Origin: DASRDZ01 sp964499205
GTDB lineage: Bacteria > Chloroflexota > Dormibacteria > Aeolococcales > Aeolococcaceae
Assembly: GCA_964499205.1 (NCBI GenBank)
Contig: CAZCJX010000004.1
Location: 10,090-74,089, forward strand
Length of the DNA: 64,000 nucleotides
Reading direction: 5' to 3'
Made by a program: the position numbers and the translations under genes. Positions 54,822 to 63,496 of this stretch are shown one piece after another; position 1 is the first letter of the stretch, and each line of letters begins with the position of its first letter. The notes under the pieces are model-generated. The model made no database searches. It worked only from the letters and a program-made list of their open reading frames with translations, and was not told the DNA's origin.

Positions 54822-55820
54822 ATGGATGCGAACCAACTCCGCCGGGCTGCCGCGGGCTACCGCCTGTCGCAGGCCATCGCCGCCTTTGCCGAGCTGCGCA
54901 TCGCCGACACCCTGGCCGCCGGGCCGCTCACGGCCGAGCAGGTTGCCGCCGCCACCGGCGACCACGAGCCGTACCTGCACCGGCTGCTCCGCGCCCTGGC
55001 CGGGGAGGGAGTGCTGGCCCGCGACGACACCGGTCGCTACGCGCTCACCGAGGCCAGCCGCATGCTGGCGTCGCACCAGCCACTGGGCGACATGATCCGC
55101 GGCTGGTCCGCCTTCCCACCCACGTACGCCGCCTTCGGGCAGCTCGCCGCGGCGGTGCGCAGCGGCCGGCCGCCCTTCGAGCTGGCCCACGGCTGCGACT
55201 TCCACGCCTACCTGGCAGCGCATCCGGACATGGCGCAGGCCTACGACGACGCCATGGAATCGACCGTCGAGAGCTTCGAGGAGACCGTCGGGCACTACGA
55301 CTTCTCGCGCTTCGGGAGCGTGGTCGACGTCGGTGGTGGCGGCGGCGGCTTCCTGGTCGCCCTGCTGCGCGCCCACCAGCACCTCCGCGGCATCTGCTTC
55401 GACCTCCCCTCGGTGATCGATGCGGCGCGCCGCCGTGGCATCCCCGAGGACGTCGCCGGCCGGCTGGAGCTGTGCCCGGGGGACTTCTTCCATGACCCGC
55501 TGCCCCAGGCCGACGCCTACACGCTGTTCACCGTGCTCCGCCTATTCGAGGACGAGCAGGCCATCGCCCTGCTGTCGGCCATCCGGCGCGCCATGCCGGA
55601 CACCGCCGTCATCGTCGTCGAAGACTTCTGGCTGCCCGAGGGCACGCTGCCGCCCACGCTCGGTCTCGCCGACCTGCAGGCGCTCTGCGTGTACGGCGGC
55701 CGCGACCGCACCCGGTCGGAGTACGAGGCGGTGCTGGCGGCTGCGGACCTGTGCCTCGGCACGGTCGTCGACCTCGGCGCCGACTCGCCCTACGCGATCT
55801 TCGAGGCACGCCGGCGATAG
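54822..55820 (+). CDS. O-methyltransferase-family protein lacking the catalytic His
   Basis: A 332-residue protein of the plant/bacterial O-methyltransferase (methyltransf_2) family. It has an N-terminal winged-helix dimer domain (GYRLSQAIAAFAELRIADTLAAGPLTAEQVAAATG...) and a C-terminal SAM domain with VVDVGGGGGGFLVALL and ICFDLPSVI. The position of the usual HDW catalytic motif reads VLRLFEDEQA, so the base His is Arg. That suggests altered chemistry, as in relatives that catalyse non-methylating reactions, or loss of activity. Confidence 0.83.
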   Translation: MDANQLRRAAAGYRLSQAIAAFAELRIADTLAAGPLTAEQVAAATGDHEPYLHRLLRALAGEGVLARDDTGRYALTEASRMLASHQPLGDMIRGWSAFPPTYAAFGQLAAAVRSGRPPFELAHGCDFHAYLAAHPDMAQAYDDAMESTVESFEETVGHYDFSRFGSVVDVGGGGGGFLVALLRAHQHLRGICFDLPSVIDAARRRGIPEDVAGRLELCPGDFFHDPLPQADAYTLFTVLRLFEDEQAIALLSAIRRAMPDTAVIVVEDFWLPEGTLPPTLGLADLQALCVYGGRDRTRSEYEAVLAAADLCLGTVVDLGADSPYAIFEARRR

Positions 55821-55904
55821 TCTCCTCAAACCGCCTGGCGGGCACCATGCTTCCCCTCGCCGCGCGGTGCTGCTCAACAAGCCGGTGGTCGGCATCGCCG
55901 GGAT

Positions 55905-57047
55905 CTAGAGTCCCAAGCCGAACTTGGCGATGACCTCCTTCATGATCTCGTCGGTGCCGCCGCCGATGCGGATCAACCGGGAGTCGCGGAAGTGGCGGGA
56001 GACCATCACCTCGTCCATGTAGCCCATGCCCCCGTAGAGCTGCACGCAGGTGTCGGCGATGCGTGAGGCCATCTGGCCGACGTAGAGCTTGGCGACGCTG
56101 ACCTCGGCGACCGGGTACTCGCCGCGGTCCCAGCGCTCCGCCAGCGCGTAGACGTAGGTCTTGGCCAGCTGCAGCTCGGTGTACATGTCGACCAGCTTGT
56201 GGCGGGTCACCTGGAAGCCAGCCAGGGGGCGGCCGAAGGCGCGCCGCTCCTTGCACCAGGTGAGCGTCTCCTGGAAGCACAGCTCGGCGCCGGCCAGCGA
56301 CCCGGCGGCGCCGATGAGGCGCTCGCCCTGCAGCTCCCACATGATGTTGTAGAAGCCCTTGTTGACCTCGCCGAGGACGTTCTCGTCGGGGACGAAGACG
56401 TCCTGGAAGGAGAGCTCGGCGGTGTCGCTGCTGTGCATGCCCATCTTCCTGAGCTTGCGCGACACCGTGAAGCCGGGTGACTCCTTGTCGACGAGGAAGA
56501 GGGTGATGTTCTTCGAGCCCTCCTCCTGGGGGCCGGTGCGCGCCACCAGCACGATGAAGTCGCAGCGCACCCCGTTGGTGATGAAGATCTTGCTGCCGTT
56601 GATCCGCCAGCCGCCGTCCACCTTCTCGGCGCGGGTGCGGATGTTGGCCACGTCGCTGCCGGCGTCGGGCTCGGTGATGCCCAGCGCGGCCACCTTGGTG
56701 CCGGCGATGGCGGGGGCGAGGTAGCGCCGCTTCTGGTCGTCGGTGCCGAACTGGAAGATCGGCGGGGTGGCCATCTCGGTCTGCACCGACACCGCCATGC
56801 CCAGGCCGCCGCTGCCGCAACGGGCCATCTCCTCGGCGAGCACCAGGGCGTGGAAGTAGTCGCCGCCCTGGCCGCCGTACTCCTCCGGGTAGCGCAGGCC
56901 GAGCAGGCCCAGCTCGCCCATCCGCGGGAACACCCAGTCGGCGAAGTACTCGGCCTCCTCCCACTCGTCGGCGTGGGGGCGCAGCTCCTTGGCGACGAAC
57001 TCGCGGATCGACTCGCGCAGGGCGTCGTGCTCGGCGGTGAAGGGCAT
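55905..57047 (-). CDS. Acyl-CoA dehydrogenase
   Basis: A 380-residue FAD enzyme oxidising acyl-CoA thioesters. Signature 1 is GITEPDAGSDVANIRT, FAD contacts lie in KIFITNG and RKMGMHSSDTAELSFQDV, and signature 2 is QLYGGMGYMDEVMVSRHFRDSRL with the catalytic-base Glu after GYMD. The end GGTDEIMKEVIAKFGLGL is typical. Chain-length preference is not clear. ATG 57047 begins the conserved N-terminus (MPFTAEHDALRESIREFV). Confidence 0.96.
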   Translation of the reverse strand: MPFTAEHDALRESIREFVAKELRPHADEWEEAEYFADWVFPRMGELGLLGLRYPEEYGGQGGDYFHALVLAEEMARCGSGGLGMAVSVQTEMATPPIFQFGTDDQKRRYLAPAIAGTKVAALGITEPDAGSDVANIRTRAEKVDGGWRINGSKIFITNGVRCDFIVLVARTGPQEEGSKNITLFLVDKESPGFTVSRKLRKMGMHSSDTAELSFQDVFVPDENVLGEVNKGFYNIMWELQGERLIGAAGSLAGAELCFQETLTWCKERRAFGRPLAGFQVTRHKLVDMYTELQLAKTYVYALAERWDRGEYPVAEVSVAKLYVGQMASRIADTCVQLYGGMGYMDEVMVSRHFRDSRLIRIGGGTDEIMKEVIAKFGLGL

Positions 57048-57502
57048 CGTGCTCGGTACTCCAACCAGGTGCGGCGGTCGCGGCGAAGGATTGACGCGGG
57101 CGTCAATTCTGCCACCGCCGTGGGAGCCGGCGGGCGGGCGGTTTGTTCGCGGACATGAACACGGGCCAGTTGTCACACGACCGTTCGCCCAGCACGAATC
57201 GAGCTCAGCCCACGCTCAGCGGCAGGGGTTTCGGGGCGTTCGGGACGGTTCCTGCGCCTTGCCTCCGCCCCGTGAGCCTGTGGTAGGGTGCCGGGGTCGC
57301 GGTTCGGACCCGCACTCCGACCCAGCCTCGACGCCCGAGCGGCCATTCGTGCCCAGGGCACCGCGACCCGCTGCCCCCACCGTGCGGCGGAACAGCCGAG
57401 CGCATGAAGGACCCCGGTGCTGTCTCGCAATGGCACCGTGCGGCAGGCGCCGGGGCTCTCAGGTTCTCAACCCCATCTATCGGTTTACCCAGGAGTGTCT
57501 AT
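57048..57502. other. Divergent intergenic region with a structured 5' leader
   Basis: No gene in 455 bases between the acyl-CoA dehydrogenase (leftwards) and the transglycosylase (rightwards). The right part, 57294-57502, would be transcribed as a long leader and contains strong pairing potential (listed separately). The left part shows no clear motif. Confidence 0.5.
57294..57369 (+). ncRNA. Candidate structured leader RNA (possible riboswitch)
   Basis: GGGTCGCGGT (57294-57303) pairs perfectly over 10 bp with ACCGCGACCC (57360-57369). Inside, TCGGA (57304-57308) pairs with TCCGA (57316-57320) and GTGCCC can pair with GGGCAC just before the closing strand. The multi-stem shape closed by a long helix, 130 nt before a cell-wall hydrolase gene, resembles a riboswitch. 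Such genes often carry the c-di-AMP type in actinobacteria. I cannot find the most conserved c-di-AMP core, so the class is open. Confidence 0.45.
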
Positions 57503-58066
57503 TTGCGGTTCCCGACCCGAACTCGAGGGGTGGCGATGGGCCTCGCCGTCCTCTGTGCCAGCCCAGCCATCGCCCTGGCCGGCCACCACGCGCCGGCCGC
57601 CGTCGCCAGTCGACCCGTCTCCTCCGCGGCGCCCGTCGTCGAGCGCGCGGGGCAGCACGTGCTCCCCGTCCGTGACCCGGAGCTGATCCTCCCCGCCGAG
57701 ACGCCGACCCCCGCGCCGGCCACGCCCGCGCCCACCGCGGCGCCGCCCACGGCCACGCCGAAGCCTGCCGCCCCGGCGATCCCGGCGGCTCCGCCGGCGA
57801 CCCCGGGCACCATCCAGGCGATCATCCAGCAGGCCGCCAACACCTACGGCGTGTCCTACCCCTGGATGCTCAAGATCGCGCAGTGCGAGTCCGGCCTCAA
57901 CCCGCGCGCCTACAACCCCGCCGGACCCTACTACGGCCTCTACCAGTTCCTCATGTCGACGTTCCGCGCCAACGGCGGGACGGACATCTGGGACCCGGTG
58001 CAGCAGGCCAACATCACCGCCAAGATGCTCGCCCACGGGCAGGCCCACCAGTGGGGCTGCGCGTAG
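57503..58066 (+). CDS. Secreted transglycosylase (SLT/Rpf-like) domain protein
   Basis: A 187-residue secreted peptidoglycan hydrolase. TTG 57503 is chosen because AGGAG lies exactly 7 nt upstream and it gives a good signal peptide (RFPTRTRGVAMGLAVLCASPAIALAG). A Pro/Thr/Ala-rich linker (about 45-105) leads to a lysozyme-like domain. LKIAQCESGLNPRAYNPAGPYYGLYQF carries the catalytic Glu, and DPVQQANITAKMLAHGQAHQWGC ends it. It probably cleaves wall glycan during growth or resuscitation. Confidence 0.88.
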   Translation: MRFPTRTRGVAMGLAVLCASPAIALAGHHAPAAVASRPVSSAAPVVERAGQHVLPVRDPELILPAETPTPAPATPAPTAAPPTATPKPAAPAIPAAPPATPGTIQAIIQQAANTYGVSYPWMLKIAQCESGLNPRAYNPAGPYYGLYQFLMSTFRANGGTDIWDPVQQANITAKMLAHGQAHQWGCA

Positions 58067-58100
58067 GATCTCGGCTGCGAGCCTTCGTGTGAAAAGAATG

Positions 58101-58135
58101 GGGCGGGGTGCCGGTGCCGGCACCCCGCCCTTTGT
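58101..58135. terminator. Bidirectional intrinsic terminator
   Basis: GGGCGGGGTGCCGG and CCGGCACCCCGCCC form a perfect 14-bp hairpin at 58101-58130. TTTGT follows on the plus strand, and a run of A (gaaaagaa) precedes it, which is a T-run for the minus strand. It lies between two convergent genes (stops at 58066 and 58145) and can end both transcripts. Confidence 0.85.
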
Positions 58136-58144
58136 CGTCCTGGC

Positions 58145-60949
58145 TCAGCCGACCTGGAACTGCACCGTGTGCAGGGTCGGGTCGGTGCCCGCGGTGAACG
58201 CCAGGGTGTGCGTTCCCGAGGCGAGACCCGTGGTCTGCACGTTGAAGATGTAGCCCGGGAGGTCGGAGAGGAAGCGGAAGTTGTTGTTGGGCTGCGAGTT
58301 GCCCGGCGAGCTCACCGCGCCGCCGTCGAGGCTGATCGCGTGGACGGTGACGGTGGACACCGAGATGTTGGCGCCCTTGGAGCTGAGCAGCTCCAGCTTG
58401 ACCGGCAGCACCGCGCCGCTGTGCACCGACCTGGAGAGGTCGGTGAGCACCCCGATCGCGTAGGCGACCGAGAACGACTGGGTGACCGCCGGCGAGGGGT
58501 TGTAGTTGGCGTCGCCCGCCTGGTTGGCGGTGACCGAGCAGGTGCCGGGGCCGAGCAGGGTGACGGTCGATGCCGACACGCTGCAGACCGAGGCGGGACC
58601 CGCGGTGAAGGTGACCGGGGTGGTGGCCCCGTCGCCGGTCGCGCTGAGCGCGAAGGGCGCGTCACCGTAGGTGTGGTTGGGGATGGCGGCCAGGCTCAGG
58701 GTCCGCGTCGCCTTGGCGATCTGGAAGGTCTGGCTCACCGAGGGGGCGTCGAGGTAGTTGGCGCTGCCCGCCTGGTTGGCGGTGATGGTGCAGCTCCCCG
58801 CGCCGGTGATGGTGACGGTCGCCCCGCTCACGGTGCAGTTGCCGGCCGCGGTGTAGGTCACCGGGTTGCCGGAGCCGCCACCGGTCGCCGCGAGGGCGAA
58901 GGGCGCGTCGAGGTAGACATGGTTGGGGATGGTGGCGAGGCTGATCGCCTGCGGGGCCTTGTCGACGGTGATGGCCACCGAGGTGCTGGCCGCGGTGTAG
59001 TTGGCCGAGCTCGCCGCGTCCGGCGTGAAGAGCACGGTCAGCATGTGCTTGCCGGCGCCGAGCACCTGGCCGGTGGCGTCGGACGTCCCGCCGTCGACGG
59101 TGTAGCTCAGGGTGCCGGTGGGGCCGGCGGTGGTCACCGTGGCGTCGAGCTGGGTGCTCGACAGCGGCGTGCCGTAGACGATGTCGGCCGGGGCCGTCCA
59201 GCCGAGCTGGGGCGTGGCCTTGGCGATGCTGAACGACTGCGGGACGGGGGCCGCGGGCAGGTAGTCGGCGTTGCCCGCCTGGCTCGCCGTCACCGTGCAG
59301 CTGCCTGCGCCGGTGATGTTCACCGTGGCCTGGCCGGTGCCGTTGCCCGTGCTGTCCGTGCCACCGCTGGGATTGGAGAGCGCGCACTGGTCGGTGCCGC
59401 CGACCGCGAAGGTCACCTGGTTGCCCGACTGGCCGCCGGTCGCGTTGACGGGGAAGGGCGCGTCACCGTAGGTGTGCGCCGCGATGCCGCTGAAGCTGAT
59501 CGCCTGGGGTGCCTGGTTGACGACCAGGTCCGCGCCGGCCGACGGCGAGGTGTAGTCGAGGGTGTCGGCGGGGGTGAAGACCGCGTGCAGCGTGGTGGTT
59601 CCGGCGTGCAGCACGGTTCCCGCCGCCGGGGTGTAGGCGAAGGACCCGGCCACCGGGGTGGTGGCGTCGAGCTGGTCCGAGCTGAGCGGCGTGCCGTAGG
59701 TGATCGGGCCGAGCGGCGACCAGCTGATGCTGGGAACCGCCTGGTTGACGGTCAGCGCCACGCTCGCCGAGGCGCCGGTGTAGTCCTGCGTGTCGCCGGG
59801 GGTGAAGACGGCGTCGAGGGTGTGCGGGCCGGCGTGGAGCACCTGGCCGGCCGCGGGGTCGGTGCCGCCGTCCACGGTGTAGGCGATGACGCCGGCGGCG
59901 TTGGCCGAGGCGTCGAGCTGGGTGCCGTCGAGCGCGGTGCCGTAGGTGATCGGCGCAGGCGCCGGCCACAGCATCTGGGGCACCGCCTGGTGGATGGCGA
60001 AGCCCTGGGTCACCGTCGGGGCGGGCAGGTAGTTGCTGTCGCCGTCCTGGCTGGCGGTGATGGCGCAGGGGCCGGCGTGGTTGATGCTCACCAGGGTGCC
60101 GGCGTCGGTGGTGGTCACCGAGCAGTTGCCGCCGCCGTCGGCGGCGAAGAGCACCGGCGAGGTCGAGCCGCCACCGCTGGCGCTGATCGCGAACGGCGCG
60201 TCGCCGTAGGTGTGGTCGAGCAGCGGCGCGAAGCCGATGGCCTGCGGCGCCTTGTTGACGGTGACGATCACCGTCGCGCTCGCCGAGGTGTAGTCGGCGG
60301 TGTCGCCGGGAGTGAAGGTGGCGGTCACCTGGGTGTCGCCGGCGGGCAGCACCGCGCCCGCGGCCGGGGTGTTGCCGGGGCCGTAGGTGTAGGAGAAGCT
60401 TCCCGGGATGCCGGTGACCGCGGCGTCGAGCTGGGTGCTGTCCAGGGGCGTGCCGTAGGTGATCGGCGCCGGCGCCGGCCAGCTGATCTGCGGCGTCGCC
60501 TTCCCGGTGACGAACGACTGCGGGACGTCCGGCGCCGCGCTGTAGTCGCTGGTGCCCGGCTGGTGCGCGGTGACGGTGCACCCGCCGGCGCCGGTGAGGT
60601 TGACGGTGACGCCGCCGAGCCCCTCGCCCGCCTGGTCGACGCCCGAGGTCGGGTTGCTCAGCGCGCAGGTGTCGCCGCCGCCCACGGTGAAGCTCACCGG
60701 GTTGCCCGACATGCCGCCGACCGCCGACACGGTGAACGGCGGGTCGCCGAAGGTGTGCGAGGGGATGGGGTTGAAGCTGATCGACTGCGACGCCTGGTTG
60801 ACGTCGATGCTGGTCTGCCCGTCCGCGGTGGCGAAGTCGTTGCCGTCCGCCGGGGTGAAGACGCCGTTGAGCACCTGGCCGCCGCCGGCGTGCAGCACGG
60901 CGCCCGACGCGGGCGTGGCCATGTCGGCGAGGTAGTAGCTCAGCGAGCC
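58145..60949 (-). CDS. MBG-repeat surface protein, C-terminal part (before N gap)
   Basis: 934 residues of a very large exported repeat protein whose upstream end runs into the N gap. It alternates two MBG/Ig-type modules. One contains HTYGDAPFALSATGG followed by CSVTANQAGDANYNPSPAVTQSFSV. The other is ISWPAPAPITYGTPLDSTQLDA ... GAVLPAGDTQVTATFTPGDTADYTSASATV. The last 110 residues form a different domain (SVHSGAVLPVKLELLSSKG ... NNNFRFLSDLPGYIFNVQTTGL). There is no sortase motif or anchor at the C-terminus. It continues the N-terminal part at 61050-62334. Confidence 0.85.
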   Translation of the reverse strand, partial: GSLSYYLADMATPASGAVLHAGGGQVLNGVFTPADGNDFATADGQTSIDVNQASQSISFNPIPSHTFGDPPFTVSAVGGMSGNPVSFTVGGGDTCALSNPTSGVDQAGEGLGGVTVNLTGAGGCTVTAHQPGTSDYSAAPDVPQSFVTGKATPQISWPAPAPITYGTPLDSTQLDAAVTGIPGSFSYTYGPGNTPAAGAVLPAGDTQVTATFTPGDTADYTSASATVIVTVNKAPQAIGFAPLLDHTYGDAPFAISASGGGSTSPVLFAADGGGNCSVTTTDAGTLVSINHAGPCAITASQDGDSNYLPAPTVTQGFAIHQAVPQMLWPAPAPITYGTALDGTQLDASANAAGVIAYTVDGGTDPAAGQVLHAGPHTLDAVFTPGDTQDYTGASASVALTVNQAVPSISWSPLGPITYGTPLSSDQLDATTPVAGSFAYTPAAGTVLHAGTTTLHAVFTPADTLDYTSPSAGADLVVNQAPQAISFSGIAAHTYGDAPFPVNATGGQSGNQVTFAVGGTDQCALSNPSGGTDSTGNGTGQATVNITGAGSCTVTASQAGNADYLPAAPVPQSFSIAKATPQLGWTAPADIVYGTPLSSTQLDATVTTAGPTGTLSYTVDGGTSDATGQVLGAGKHMLTVLFTPDAASSANYTAASTSVAITVDKAPQAISLATIPNHVYLDAPFALAATGGGSGNPVTYTAAGNCTVSGATVTITGAGSCTITANQAGSANYLDAPSVSQTFQIAKATRTLSLAAIPNHTYGDAPFALSATGDGATTPVTFTAGPASVCSVSASTVTLLGPGTCSVTANQAGDANYNPSPAVTQSFSVAYAIGVLTDLSRSVHSGAVLPVKLELLSSKGANISVSTVTVHAISLDGGAVSSPGNSQPNNNFRFLSDLPGYIFNVQTTGLASGTHTLAFTAGTDPTLHTVQFQVG

Positions 60950-61049
60950 NNNNNNNNNNNNNNNNNNNNNNNNNNNNNNNNNNNNNNNNNNNNNNNNNNN
61001 NNNNNNNNNNNNNNNNNNNNNNNNNNNNNNNNNNNNNNNNNNNNNNNNN
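60950..61049. other. Assembly gap (100 N)
   Basis: Exactly 100 N, the usual placeholder for unknown length. It falls inside the MBG-repeat gene, a repeat region likely to break assembly. The reading frames on the two sides only join if the true gap length leaves remainder 2 when divided by 3; 100 leaves remainder 1. Confidence 0.97.
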
Positions 61050-62334
61050 CGGTCGGCGTGCTGGCGCCGACGGTGCAGGGCCCGCTCGCGGCGAAGGCCA
61101 CCGGGTTGCCCGAGGCGCCGCCGGTGGCGGTGACCGCGAAGGGCGCGTCGCCGTAGGTGTGCGAGCCGATGCTGCTGATCAGGATGGGCTGCGGCGCCAG
61201 GCCGGCGTCGATCACCATCACCGAGTGGCTCCAGCCGCCACCCGGGATGATCACCGAACCGCCGGGGATGGGCGTCAGCGCGTTGCCGGCGCCGACCGTC
61301 CAGCCGGAGAGGTGGCCGTTGAAACCGCTGGCGTAGACCAGGGTGCCGTAGGAGTTGCCGGCCAGCGAGGTCACGCCGTCGACGGACGAGGTGCTGACAA
61401 AGCCGCTGAGCACCCGCCCGGCGCCGATCGTGGCCACGTCGACGGTGCGGTTGTTGGGCGATCCGCCGAAGGCGTGTCCGCCGTCACCGGAGACGGCCAC
61501 GGCCTGCGCGTCGTTCGCGGGGACGGAGGAGACCGCGGTCAGCGTGCCGTTGGCGTTGACGGTGTACGACTTCAGGGTGCTGCTGCCGCAGGTGCCGACG
61601 ATGAGACCCGCGCTGTCCGGGGTGAAGCGCACCCCGGTGGCGCACCCGACACCCGTGCTCACTTTGGCGCCGAGCGCCCCGCCCACGCCGATCGGGAACA
61701 TGGCCACGGCGCTGTCGTTGGCGTCGCCGGCGGCGAGCCAGCGGCCGTCGGGCGAGACGGCCATCTCGTCAGCCGACCCCAGCGGGGCGGTGGTGGTCAC
61801 GCTGCCGAGCGAGCCGTCGGCGTTGATCGGCCGCCCGTACACGGCGCCGCCGAACTCCCCGGCGACGAACAGCTCGTTGCCGCCGGGCGCGACGGTGAGC
61901 GAGTACGAGCTGGAGCTGAAGCCGATGCCGGTGGGGAAGCCGGGCAGCATGCTCAGCGCACCGGAGTTGGGGTCGATGGCGAAGCCGGTCAGCGTCTGGC
62001 TCGCCTGGTTGAGCGCGTAGATGCGGTTGGCCGACTGCACCATCGAGCCGTGGTCGGCGACGTAGAAGCAGCAGGCGCTGCCGTTGCCGCCAGTGGCGAA
62101 GGGCGAACCGGGCAGCGGCGTCAGCGCGCCGTTGGAGCCGACGGCGTAGCCGGCGATGGCGTTCGGCGAGGACTCGTCGTTGACGTAGACGAATGTGGCG
62201 CCGTTGGTGTACGCGTGCGCGGTCTGGACTGACCACACACCGAGCGGCAGCGAGGCAGCGAGCATGGCCAGCCCGGTGACCGTCCCGGTGGCCGCTCGCC
62301 GGCCGCGTTTGGACACACGTCGGAGATGACGCAT
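61050..62334 (-). CDS. Beta-propeller + MBG-repeat surface protein, N-terminal part
   Basis: 428 residues with signal peptide (RRAATGTVTGLAMLAASLPLGVWSVQTAHA). A seven-bladed, lactonase-like propeller follows: YVNDESSPNAIAGYAVGSNGALTPLPGSPF, ADEMAVSPDGRWLAAGD, VRFTPDSAGLIVGTCGSSTLKSYTVNANGTLT, QAVAVSGDGGHAFGG. At the end starts the first MBG module (ISSIGSHTYGDAPFAVTATGGASGNPVAF), which runs into the N gap. It is the front of the same gene as 58145-60949. ATG 62334 is used; GTG 62346 is an alternative. Confidence 0.85.
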
Positions 62335-62560
62335 CGTGGTTCCCACCCGTTTGAGAAAAGTCCGTTACCACGCAAATTTGGTGGCGCCGCGCCATGGTCA
62401 CAGAGGCCGGGCCCGACCGCTGTCAAGACTTGTTGTCGCCGGCGAAGGCTGTCACCGACAGACAGCTCGACAGGGACCGCCTGGCACCGGGCGCCGCATG
62501 AAAGCGGTGTCGGGGCGGCGGCGCTGCGTTCATGGCTCTTCGCATCTCTTGACCGCCTCG
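62335..62560. other. Upstream region between surface-protein gene and riboswitch
   Basis: No gene or strong repeat is visible here. It should hold the promoter of the leftward surface-protein gene and that of the riboswitch transcript. An AT-richer patch (ACGCAAATTTGG near 62370) is the only compositional feature. Confidence 0.4.
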
Positions 62561-62564
62561 CCGG

Positions 62565-62692
62565 GGCGCCCCCCGAACCGCTACGATTGCCGCTCCCTCG
62601 CCGTTCCGGGCAAGCCGGTCGAAGTCCGGCGCAGTCGCGCTACTGTGGCCGCCCCCGAGGGGGCGGAAGCCAGAAAACCGGCGGTGCAGGGC
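62565..62692 (+). promoter_or_regulatory. Cobalamin riboswitch
   Basis: The B12-box region is clear: AAGCCGG-TCGAAG-TCCGGCG near 62612-62630, then CAGTCGCGCTACTGTG to 62647. A perfect CCGCCCCC-ga-GGGGGCGG hairpin (62649-62666) and the AAGCCAGAAAACCGGC segment (62667-62682) follow, corresponding to the consensus core of the AdoCbl element. It lies 40 bp upstream of a cobalt-transporter-like gene and cobO, the expected targets. Ends are approximate. B12 binding should lower expression. Confidence 0.9.
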
Positions 62693-62730
62693 CAGCTCGC
62701 GGACCTCCGCGCAAGAGGGAGAGTTGGGCA

Positions 62731-63486
62731 TTGGCCCCTGTTGCATTCGGCTGGCAGGTCATCGCGGTGGCCGGTTCCGGCTTCCTGCTGGGCTGCCGCC
62801 ACGGCCTCGACTGGGACCACATCTCGGCGATCACCGACCTGACCACCCAGGCGTCGCCCGAGGGCGAGGCCCGCGACCTGCGGCTGGCGGTCTGGTACTG
62901 CGTCGGCCACGGGCTGGTCATCGCCCTGCTCGGCGCCGCCGTGGGTGTGCTCGGCCTCAACCTGCCCGCGGGGATCGACCGCGTCTTCGAGTCCGTGGTC
63001 GGCGCGACGCTCGTGGCGCTGGGCGGCATCGTGCTGTGGCAGCTGGGGCGCGACCGCTCCGACTACCGCTTCGTGGGGCGATGGCGTGTCCTGATCGCGG
63101 TGGTGCGACGCGCCTGGGCGCGGGCGCGGCGCCGCGGGGCGGGCCCGGCGGGACCGCTCGACGACCTCGGGCCGCGCTCTGCCTTCGCCATCGGCGTGCT
63201 GCACGGCACCGGGGCGGAGACGCCGACCCAGGTGGTCCTCTTCGCCTCCGCCGGCGCCTCGGGGACGCCGGGCGCGGCGGCGCTGATCCTGCTGGCCTTC
63301 GTCGCCGGGCTGATCCTCAGCGACCTGGGCATCGCCGCCGCCTGGCTGGCGGGGCGGCTCGGGGCGCGGTCGCTGCCGCGGGTGCAGCTGGTGCTGGGCG
63401 GGCTGACCGGCGTGTCGTCGCTGGCGGTGGGATTGCTGTTCATCGCCGGGCGCTCCTCGCTGCTGCCCGCGCTGTTCGGAGGCTGA
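62731..63486 (+). CDS. NiCoT/NicO-like nickel/cobalt transporter
   Basis: A 251-residue membrane protein with six or more hydrophobic segments. The first-helix signature of this transporter group (RHAxDADHI) appears as RHGLDWDHISAITD, with His and Asp ligands kept. A second family-like block is VLHGTGAETPTQVVLF. TTG 62731 is preceded by AGAGGGAG 8 nt upstream and gives the proper first helix; no ATG fits. Riboswitch control and the following cobO gene point to cobalt uptake for B12 synthesis. Confidence 0.82.
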   Translation: MAPVAFGWQVIAVAGSGFLLGCRHGLDWDHISAITDLTTQASPEGEARDLRLAVWYCVGHGLVIALLGAAVGVLGLNLPAGIDRVFESVVGATLVALGGIVLWQLGRDRSDYRFVGRWRVLIAVVRRAWARARRRGAGPAGPLDDLGPRSAFAIGVLHGTGAETPTQVVLFASAGASGTPGAAALILLAFVAGLILSDLGIAAAWLAGRLGARSLPRVQLVLGGLTGVSSLAVGLLFIAGRSSLLPALFGG

Positions 63487-63496
63487 GGCGGCTGCC

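Noticed and set aside
58101..58135. Hairpin after the transglycosylase gene as a repeat element
   Set aside because: Position between convergent stops and flanking T/A runs explain it fully as a bidirectional terminator.
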